Assembly: GCA_040773965.1 (NCBI GenBank) | Contig: JAXGVG010000056.1 | Location: 1-10,947, forward strand | Reading direction: 5' to 3' | From: JAXGVG01 sp040773965 | Lineage (GTDB): Bacteria > Pseudomonadota > Alphaproteobacteria > UBA9219 | DNA: 10,947 nucleotides | Part shown: positions 6,624-10,947 of the stretch, piece by piece | How positions within the stretch are numbered: position 1 is the stretch's first letter | Layout: the number at the start of each line of letters is the position of its first letter | Notes under the pieces: generated by a model | Database searches by the model: none | The model's input: the letters and a program-made list of their open reading frames with translations, nothing else | What the model was told of the DNA's origin: nothing | Program-made: the position numbers and the translations under genes

Positions 6624-7576
6624 AGTCCGGTCTGGGAAAGAATGGCGTGCTGCTTGTCGACAAACGACACGATCTGACCGATCTTGTTTTCGCGTATAAG
6701 GTTGCGGATGGCCGGGCCTTGCGAGCCGAAGTCGGTCAACACGGTCGTCGTGGCCAGCCCAAGTTCGCCCAGCGTTTGATAGATGCAGGCGGAAAGGCTG
6801 GACGAAAGAAGCTGGCGGGCGCGGTCGCCGACAACCTGTTCGGCGAGCTGCAATATGCCTTCCAGACCTTCCTGCAGGCTGCCCGCGTGCACGGTGGCGA
6901 TCACAAGGTGCCCCGACGTAGCCGCGCGCAGCAACTGGTTCGCGGCGTCGGGCGTGCAAACCTCGCCGATAAAAATATATTTCGGGTGGCAACGCAGACT
7001 GCGTTGAAGCATTTCGGCCCACTCGCGGTCTTCGTGGACCTCGACCTGATAGCAATAACCGTTTTCGCCGCGCCGTCCGGCCATGTTGTATTCGACCGGA
7101 TCCTCGATACAGAAGGAAATGCCGCCGAAGTTTTCCATATAATCCATCAAAAGGGAACAGCACGTCGTTGTTTTTCCCTGTCCTGTCGCGCCGCAAAGAA
7201 GAATAAGGCCATTGCGCCTTCCCAGGCTTTTCAGATGGGGCAGAAGCGCGGCCGGAAAGCCGAGTTTCTCCAGCGGCGGCGGCAAATCCTTAACCTTCCG
7301 CAAGGCCACCCATTTCTGGCCGTTGGCCGTGCTGACGGTGGCCGTTCGCAAGCGCATTCCGTCGAAGGTAATCATTGAAATGTCCGCATAGCGCGAACTG
7401 AACATGTGCTGTTTCAGGCGGATGACATCTTCTTCGTATTCGGGGCCAAGGTCGATGTTCGGGTATTTGGTCACACCCTTGACCGTGACGCTCGTGCTGT
7501 AATGAGGCGGCTCATCGCCTTCAATGCAGACATAGAGGTCGACAAAAGACAGATCGTTGAGTTTCTTCTGGCTCAT
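6620..7576 (-). CDS. PilT/DotB-type secretion ATPase, orphan and Cys-rich
   Basis: Hexameric motor ATPase of the type II/IV secretion superfamily, PilT/DotB branch, which powers pilus retraction or substrate handling at a membrane machine. Its 318 residues are slightly short. A PAS-like N-terminal domain (about 1-115) leads to the RecA-like domain: Walker A GATGQGKT (129-136, Lys135), Asp box CIEDPVEY (156-163), Walker B region YIFIGEV (200-206, Glu205) and His box GHLVIATVH (222-230). The tail AIRNLIRENK is PilT-like. Deviations: Gln replaces the usual Ser in GxTGSGK(S/T), and GEVCT replaces the usual GE(M/I)RD. Nine cysteines occur (17, 128, 139, 140, 156, 175, 196, 207, 264), several beside nucleotide-binding motifs. 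There is no Shine-Dalgarno and no pilus or Dot/Icm gene nearby, so the machine it serves is unknown. Convergent with yqgE. Confidence 0.88.
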   Translation of the reverse strand: MSQKKLNDLSFVDLYVCIEGDEPPHYSTSVTVKGVTKYPNIDLGPEYEEDVIRLKQHMFSSRYADISMITFDGMRLRTATVSTANGQKWVALRKVKDLPPPLEKLGFPAALLPHLKSLGRRNGLILLCGATGQGKTTTCCSLLMDYMENFGGISFCIEDPVEYNMAGRRGENGYCYQVEVHEDREWAEMLQRSLRCHPKYIFIGEVCTPDAANQLLRAATSGHLVIATVHAGSLQEGLEGILQLAEQVVGDRARQLLSSSLSACIYQTLGELGLATTTVLTDFGSQGPAIRNLIRENKIGQIVSFVDKQHAILSQTGL

Positions 7577-7596
7577 GGAAACGCGCTTTGTGGGTC

Positions 7597-7626
7597 ATAA
7601 AACACGTTCCCAACTTTACATTTCAA
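7597..7626 (-). promoter_or_regulatory. Probable promoter of the PilT/DotB-like ATPase
   Basis: Minus-strand TTGAAA (7626-7621) and TTTTAT (7602-7597) are 18 bp apart, matching five and four of the six sigma70 consensus positions. Transcription would start near 7590, leaving only about 14 nt before the ATG, consistent with the absence of a Shine-Dalgarno. The duplicated motif at 7638-7706 lies directly upstream of the -35 box. Confidence 0.4.
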
Positions 7627-7637
7627 AGAAGAAAAAA

Positions 7638-7706
7638 CCGTTAACCCTGAGAAAACATTAAGAAAATCACGCTCACCCGTTAAGAAAAAACTGAGAAGGG
7701 GTTAAG
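7638..7706. repeat. Duplicated composite motif upstream of the ATPase gene
   Basis: Three words occur twice in the same order: CCGTTAA (7638-7644 and 7677-7683), CTGAGAA (7647-7653 and 7691-7697) and TTAAG (7658-7662 and 7702-7706). The gap between the second and third words is 4 nt in both copies; the first gap is 2 nt in one copy and 7 nt in the other. Copies of the last two words are 44 bp apart. The block lies in the AT-rich gap between the methyltransferase stop and the ATPase promoter, where activator sites are common. Confidence 0.5.
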
Positions 7707-7748
7707 GAAGGAATAATCTCGCGCCGTATTGTCGAAGAAACCTTAAAA

Positions 7749-8807
7749 TTATTGTCCCCTCTGCCTCCTCACTTCATACAAAGCCACGGCGGCGGCGTTG
7801 GAGACGTTAAGGATGCCGATAGGGCCGCCGGTGGGCAGGCGGGCGAGTTCGTCGCAATTTTCGCGCGTGAGCCGTCTCAAACCGTCGCCTTCTGCGCCGA
7901 GCACAAGCGCTGTGCGGCCCGTCAGGTCCAGAGCACTCAAATCGCGTTCGCTTTCTTCAGCAAGACCGACGCACCAATACCCCGCTTCCCGCAAATCCTT
8001 CATGGCGCGCGCAAGGTTTACGACATGAACCAACGGCACGTGCTCGGCCGCGCCCGAGGCCGTCTTCGCCATCACGCCGGTCGTGCTTGGCGCGTTGCGT
8101 TCGGTCATGACGATGGCGCCCGCGCCGAACGAGGCCGCCGAGCGCAAAATCGCGCCCACGTTGTGCGGATCGGTCACCTGATCCAGAACGACGATAAGGC
8201 CGGGTTCTTTTTCCAATACTTCATGCAAGGCCACCTCGAACAGAGGCGAGGCTTCCAAAGCGACGCCCTGATGCACGCTGTTCGGCGGCAAAAGGCGATC
8301 CAGTTCGTCGCGTTTGACGAGTTGAGGCTCCGGCCTTTTTATCTCGTCAAGCGCGGCCGCGCCCAGCGCGCCCGCCAAAGCCTCGCGTCCGGCTTCGGTC
8401 ATCCAGAGCTTGAAGCATTTGCGCTTCGGGTTCAGCCACGCCTCGCGCACGGCATGAAGTCCCCACAGCAAAACGCCTTGGTTGGGGTGCTGTATGGATG
8501 GGGCCGCGGGTTTTGGTTTTTGCTTCCTCATGTCTATCTTTTTTTCATGCCGGAAGTAGCGCCGTGGTTCGGCGTCTTTGTGGAATTCGCCGCGACCGGG
8601 TTTAACCTCAGCCTTGGCGTCATGCTGGCGGTCGCGCCAGCGCTTGCGAGGCGCTGGTGGGCGAGGGCCATCGTCGCGCGCGGGCGGACTGAGACGTTTG
8701 CCAGAAACGCCCTTGCCCCGGGCAGGGGCGGGAGAATGGCGGGAATGAGCCGCGCCCTTGCCGGAAGCGCGGGAAGGGCGGGCGTGTTTGGGGCGGTGTT
8801 TTTTCAT
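7749..8807 (-). CDS. rlmB: TrmH-family 23S rRNA 2'-O-methyltransferase (RlmB-like)
   Basis: SPOUT methyltransferase that uses S-adenosylmethionine to methylate a ribose 2'-OH; RlmB acts on G2251 of 23S rRNA. From the ATG at 8807 it has 352 residues. Residues 1-95 are a Lys/Arg/Pro-rich, apparently disordered tail. The substrate-binding domain starts near GVLLWGLHAVREAW (about 111-124). The knotted catalytic domain shows motif 1 NVGAILRSAASFG (216-228), motif 2 LVLGAEGDGLR (301-311) and motif 3 GILNVSNAAAVALYE (331-345). Basic tails of this kind are common in alphaproteobacterial members. A GTG at 8855 would add 16 unlikely residues. An ATG at 8531 would give a 260-residue protein of classic RlmB size. 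None of these starts has a good Shine-Dalgarno, so the start is the least sure part. The paralogue TrmH (tRNA Gm18) is a less likely identity. Confidence 0.88.
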   Translation of the reverse strand: MKKHRPKHARPSRASGKGAAHSRHSPAPARGKGVSGKRLSPPARDDGPRPPAPRKRWRDRQHDAKAEVKPGRGEFHKDAEPRRYFRHEKKIDMRKQKPKPAAPSIQHPNQGVLLWGLHAVREAWLNPKRKCFKLWMTEAGREALAGALGAAALDEIKRPEPQLVKRDELDRLLPPNSVHQGVALEASPLFEVALHEVLEKEPGLIVVLDQVTDPHNVGAILRSAASFGAGAIVMTERNAPSTTGVMAKTASGAAEHVPLVHVVNLARAMKDLREAGYWCVGLAEESERDLSALDLTGRTALVLGAEGDGLRRLTRENCDELARLPTGGPIGILNVSNAAAVALYEVRRQRGQ

Positions 8808-9018
8808 GGAAAACCAAAAAGAGGAATGAAAAGGTTGGCAAAACCAATTTGCCACGATCTTAAGGCGATAGCACCAGAAAATTTTGTTGGCTGCGGGCCG
8901 TTAACCATAATTTTAAAAAACGCTTTCGTTGAGGCTACACAAAGAGGTGAAGGATTTGACAAGTGGAGGCCTGAGACCTACAGAAAGATAAAGCGATACA
9001 TTGAGAGACAAGATTGCC
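8808..9018. promoter_or_regulatory. Divergent region with CCGTTAACCAT box and a possible plus-strand promoter
   Basis: AT-rich gap between the methyltransferase and the tandem-repeat gene. CCGTTAACCAT (8898-8908) contains TTAACCAT, which matches the half-site reported for the alphaproteobacterial response regulator CtrA. A perfect -35 TTGACA lies at 8956-8961 on the plus strand with a weak -10 TACAGA at 8979-8984 (17-bp spacing), which could drive the gene at 9019. No tRNA or other gene is visible in the gap. Confidence 0.35.
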
Positions 9019-9981
9019 ATGAATTACCCGGATAAATGGAACGGTATTGGAAGATTCCTGTTTACGGAAAAGGTTGCCCCGGACAACACGCCTCTTTTCA
9101 AGGGGGCGCCGGATCTGGCGCAAGCTTTGGATAAACACCTGCCACGCAATGCCCGCAATACAATTGTGTCGTGTCTTGCTTATTATTTAGGAGAGATCAA
9201 AAGAAGTTATGCGCGGCCCATGACCAAGCCGTATTTGAGGGCCATTGAAAGGGTTTTGCGCGTGTGCGCTCAATCCAGAGGCTTAGACAGGAAGTTAGAG
9301 GACGATTTGGTTAAACGGCTTTACCAGGTTAACGAAAGAGTGAATGAAGAACGAAAGGTATTTATCCGCTCAACGGATCTGGCGCTGATCGATCAGGATA
9401 AAATTTTAAAGTATTTGGCGCACAAAAAGCCGCATACGCACAACATCGTTCGAAGGTCGACGGCTCTTAAGCGGGAAATGACGCGTACGGCGCAAGAAAT
9501 TCTTGCCAATAATAACTTCAAGCCGATTGAAATCAGTTACCTGATAAATGACGGGGATTTGTTTCGTTCCCTCTTAAACGATGACCCGAAGCTTGAACAA
9601 CCGCCTACGCGAAAAGGATTGCTCGATTTTGGCCTGGGATCCCAGGCTTTCGAATCTTTAAGGGAAAAACCCGCCGTCCGGTTGGCTTTTGCCCATTTGC
9701 TCGTTAGCGGCAAAAAAGGTTTTGAACCGGTTCATAAAGAAATGAAGTGCATGGCCGAGGAAATTATGAGCCGGGGGGTGCTGGCGCCGCTTCAATATTA
9801 TTACTTGAATACGCGCGGGGATTTTTTCCGCTCTATCCTGAACCGGGATCCCCAACTTCTTTCGTTGGCGATGCACAAAGACATCGATAAATTCGGGCTC
9901 ACGCAGCCACAGGCAAACGTCATCAGAAAAGAGCCGGAAGTTAAACTGGCCTTCGCCCAGTTTCTTATCCCAAGCCTATAG
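9019..9981 (+). CDS. Unrecognised protein with a C-terminal tandem duplication
   Basis: I do not recognise this family. From the ATG at 9019 it has 320 residues; an in-frame TTG at 9001 would add six. GAGAG (9003-9007) is the only purine-rich stretch near the ATG and sits rather far away. No signal peptide or membrane segment is seen, and the protein is basic, helix-rich and probably cytoplasmic. Residues 153-229 and 241-317 are two copies of one unit with an offset of exactly 88 residues and no gaps; by hand I count 30 identities in 77 positions. Shared landmarks are EM, PxxxxYL, GD(L/F)FRS(L/I)LN, DP(K/Q)L, FGL and P(A/E)V(R/K)LAFA. The N-terminal 150 residues do not obviously contain a third copy. 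The coding sequence is less GC-rich than its left-hand neighbours, hinting at acquisition. No function is proposed. Confidence 0.8.
   Translation: MNYPDKWNGIGRFLFTEKVAPDNTPLFKGAPDLAQALDKHLPRNARNTIVSCLAYYLGEIKRSYARPMTKPYLRAIERVLRVCAQSRGLDRKLEDDLVKRLYQVNERVNEERKVFIRSTDLALIDQDKILKYLAHKKPHTHNIVRRSTALKREMTRTAQEILANNNFKPIEISYLINDGDLFRSLLNDDPKLEQPPTRKGLLDFGLGSQAFESLREKPAVRLAFAHLLVSGKKGFEPVHKEMKCMAEEIMSRGVLAPLQYYYLNTRGDFFRSILNRDPQLLSLAMHKDIDKFGLTQPQANVIRKEPEVKLAFAQFLIPSL
9475..9969 (+). repeat. Two diverged 88-residue coding repeats
   Basis: Copy 1 covers nt 9475-9705 and copy 2 covers nt 9739-9969, a 264-nt period in frame. The proteins align without gaps, with the best block being GDLFRSLLNDDPKL against GDFFRSILNRDPQL. 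The level of divergence shows an old duplication, not a recent slippage event. Confidence 0.75.
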
Positions 9982-10044
9982 ATTGGCGCGGCTGCTCGTC
10001 GTCAAACCTTCTGTCAGGTTCGAAAAACTGTCCATTTTACCGTT
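9982..10044. other. Spacer after the tandem-repeat gene
   Basis: No gene is supported. A 63-codon open frame starting at 9983 runs through the downstream hairpin cluster, has low-complexity repeat-derived content and no ribosome binding site, so it is not annotated. Confidence 0.4.
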
Positions 10045-10066
10045 AAAAAGGGCCCGCAAAGGGCCC
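10045..10066 (-). terminator. Intrinsic terminator reading on the minus strand
   Basis: GGGCCC (10050-10055) and GGGCCC (10061-10066) form a 6-bp GC stem around a 5-nt loop. On the minus strand the stem is followed directly by TTTTT (plus-strand AAAAA, 10045-10049), the classic Rho-independent layout. On the plus strand no T-tract follows. It implies minus-strand transcription arriving from the right, yet no supported minus-strand gene lies there. Confidence 0.5.
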
Positions 10067-10071
10067 AGCCA

Positions 10072-10129
10072 GTCCGCCTACGCCGGGGCTTCCTCCTTCG
10101 CTAAAGCTTCGGAGGACAGGTCGGCGGAC
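10072..10129. repeat. Nested palindromic repeat
   Basis: Outer arms GTCCGCC (10072-10078) and GGCGGAC (10123-10129) enclose inner arms TCCTCC (10091-10096) and GGAGGA (10111-10116). The internal text (CTTCGCTAAAGCTTCGG) is of a kind that recurs as dispersed palindromes in several bacterial lineages and gives artefactual peptides such as FAKASED. Probably one copy of a dispersed element; other copies lie outside the window. Confidence 0.5.
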
Positions 10130-10132
10130 ATA

Positions 10133-10172
10133 AGGTTTTCTAAAGCTCGGCGTTGCCTCGCTAAGAAAATCT
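10133..10172. repeat. Hairpin adjoining the tRNA-end-like sequence
   Basis: AGGTTTTCT (10133-10141) pairs with AGAAAATCT (10164-10172), nine positions with one G-T pair. The loop can add a small AGC/GCT pairing. It ends 3 bp before the tRNA-3'-end-like sequence. Third hairpin in a 130-bp cluster. Confidence 0.45.
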
Positions 10173-10174
10173 AA

Positions 10175-10191
10175 TGGTGGAGGAGGTAGGA
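10175..10191 (-). other. tRNA 3'-end-like sequence (tRNA remnant or attachment site)
   Basis: On the minus strand TCCTACCTCCTCCACCA has the layout of a tRNA 3' end: T-stem strand CCTAC, acceptor strand CTCCTCC, discriminator A, then CCA. GTTCGAA, a T-loop-like word, occurs 6 nt before CCTAC in place of the normal adjacent position. No matching GGAGGAG 5' acceptor strand lies at tRNA distance, so there is no complete tRNA here. tRNA 3' ends are common integrase attachment sites. The base composition drops immediately to the right. Confidence 0.35.
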
Positions 10192-10490
10192 CTAAGTTCG
10201 AACCAAAAAATGGTCGAAGAGCTTACCGAATGGGGCACAATACTCGAAATAATAGACCATAATCAATCGGATACGAAACGCGTCGAATTTTGAAGCCAAA
10301 AGCCGCTACTTTTCTGTTGGTTAATTTGTTTACCTTCGCAAACTGGTTAAACCGCCCCTTTGAAGAGCATACAGCAATTGAAGGCATGGGCCCGAGTCGT
10401 AACAAAACATTTCAAGTGATGTTTGCGTTAATCATAGTATTTTGTTGAACCCCCAAAAGCATGTTGTCATATTTGCTGCTCGTCCCTCTC
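10192..10490. other. AT-rich stretch with no supported gene
   Basis: About 300 bp with markedly lower GC than the left part of the window. Open frames on both strands are short (60 codons or fewer) and lack ribosome binding sites or recognisable motifs. No RNA gene is recognised. It could be decayed coding sequence or the leader of the gene at 10,503. Confidence 0.4.
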
Positions 10491-10496
10491 AAGGAG
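10491..10496 (+). promoter_or_regulatory. Strong ribosome binding site fixing a GTG start
   Basis: AAGGAG lies 6 nt before GTG at 10,503 and is the best Shine-Dalgarno in the window. It points to the GTG and not to the upstream in-frame ATG at 10,461 as the start of the interrupted gene. Confidence 0.6.
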
Positions 10497-10502
10497 AATT
10501 CC

Positions 10503-10807
10503 GTGCAAAGCAAAACGATATTATCAGATCCGTTACAGCAATACTTATCCGAAAGGATCACGGAAACAACATTTGTTGATATTGTAATAAAGGAAATTCG
10601 CGAAGGGTCTTTCTGCCAAGCCCTGAAATGGGTTTATCCGATGGCCCTATCTTATCACAAGAGGCAACCCGATTCCTCGCTTTGCGAAGGGATAGAAAAA
10701 AATCTTGCTTCTTGTCGCACAAATCTTTTCTGGCGTCGCACAACTTTTTCAGAATGGCTACCCGATCCTTCTGTACGAGCGGTCGATATCGCTGCGCTGT
10801 CTATTGC
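10503..10807 (+). pseudogene. Unknown gene truncated by an IS element
   Basis: Unrecognised coding sequence starting with GTG behind a strong Shine-Dalgarno; the product begins MQSKTILSDPLQQYL. About 101 native codons are left before the insertion sequence begins; the frame then reads six further codons of IS sequence and stops at 10,829. It is AT-rich compared with the housekeeping genes. There is no signal peptide. Cys residues are scattered, and the segment SFCQALKWVYPMALSYHKRQ looks helical. The missing C-terminal part may lie on the far side of the IS, outside the window. No function can be assigned. Confidence 0.55.
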
Positions 10808-10947
10808 TGAGCTGCCCCCCAAAATTTAGACCAGTGATATAAGGTCCCTAAACGAGTACGGAAAGGGAACGGATATGACTGGGATGCGGAATAAACACAC
10901 GAAAGAAACGAAACTGAAAGTTGTGCTGGCGGCGCTGGCTGGGGACA
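10808..10947 (+). mobile_element. Left end of an IS3-family (IS150-like) insertion sequence
   Basis: The terminal repeat begins TGAGCTGCCCCCCAAAATTT and continues AGACCAGTGATATAAGG. The pattern TGnnCTGCnCCC, then GAC and a TGA-AT-rich block, follows the terminal inverted repeat of IS150 as I remember it. The transposase orfA starts 67 bp inside, a normal distance. The start could instead be the second TG at 10,813. The right end and target duplication lie outside the window. Confidence 0.75.
10875..10947 (+). CDS. IS3-family transposase OrfA, N-terminal fragment
   Basis: DNA-binding first frame of an IS3-type transposase; the helix-turn-helix protein is usually joined by frameshift to the OrfB integrase. 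Twenty-four codons are visible before the window ends. HTKETKLKVVLAALAGD corresponds to the first helix of the HTH in the pattern (R/K)xSxEFKxKVALEALKGE. The ATG at 10,875 has AGGG (10,864-10,867) at suitable spacing. A second ATG three codons later is also possible. Confidence 0.8.
   Translation, partial: MTGMRNKHTKETKLKVVLAALAGD

Noticed and set aside
6210..7378. Long frames on the opposite strand across yqgE and the ATPase gene
   Set aside because: Both overlap genes with strong family signatures in the other frame and contain no domains of their own.
8898..8916. A full CtrA site TTAA-N7-TTAA
   Set aside because: The spacing between TTAA words is 8 here and 5 at 5987-5999, so only a half-site can be claimed.
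7752..9035. Long plus-strand open frame (427 codons) opposite the methyltransferase
   Set aside because: It is antisense to a clear SPOUT methyltransferase, shows no recognisable motif and owes its length to GC-rich codon structure of the real gene.
9983..10174. 63-codon plus-strand frame after the tandem-repeat gene
   Set aside because: It consists of translated palindromic repeat sequence (FAKASED-type peptide), which is a known kind of artefact, and has no ribosome binding site.
10170..10270. A complete tRNA gene on the minus strand
   Set aside because: Only the 3' end fits; no GGAGGAG acceptor strand, anticodon arm or correctly placed T-loop can be found within tRNA distance.
1..10947. 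CRISPR array, toxin-antitoxin pair, prophage or restriction system
   Set aside because: No regularly spaced direct repeats, no small overlapping gene pair and no recognisable phage or restriction genes were seen on either strand.

Overview
The window looks like chromosomal DNA of an alphaproteobacterium. It is GC-rich over most of its length and coding-dense. The order rnhA / peroxiredoxin / DsbD-ScsB-type reductase / yqgE is one I associate with alphaproteobacterial chromosomes. The RNA methyltransferase has a long basic N-terminal tail, and GTTAAC-type boxes recur between genes. I cannot name the genus from sequence alone. A clearly more AT-rich, accessory-looking end begins near 10,175.

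Layout: (1) 2-1711 (+), the 3' part of a class A penicillin-binding protein, running in from outside the window. (2) A short REP-like hairpin, then a convergent GT9/heptosyltransferase-like gene, 2732-1773 (-). (3) A divergent promoter region, then rnhA, 2850-3281 (+). (4) A two-gene minus-strand unit: a DsbD/ScsB-type membrane thiol reductase (5915-3861) followed by a Prx5-type peroxiredoxin (3775-3278), whose stop codon overlaps that of rnhA. (5) Divergently, yqgE (6015-6611, +), with an operator-like palindrome in the shared promoter region. (6) A PilT/DotB-type ATPase, 7576-6620 (-), standing alone and preceded by a duplicated composite promoter motif. (7) An RlmB-like 23S rRNA methyltransferase, 8807-7749 (-). 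(8) An unrecognised 320-residue protein, 9019-9981 (+), whose C-terminal half is a gapless tandem duplication with an 88-residue period. (9) A cluster of hairpins at 10,045-10,172 next to a sequence resembling the 3' end of a tRNA gene. (10) An AT-rich stretch with an unknown gene (GTG start 10,503) cut at 10,808 by the left end of an IS3-family element (IS150-like), whose orfA runs off the window.

Functionally the left three quarters is envelope and housekeeping: peptidoglycan polymerisation, envelope sugar transfer, R-loop/primer RNA removal, peroxide and thiol redox control, and rRNA modification. Nothing here is a complete undescribed defence or mobile system. The least explained items are the tandem-repeat protein, the Cys-rich orphan PilT-like ATPase with altered Walker motifs and its duplicated upstream boxes, and the boundary-like region at 10,045-10,200.
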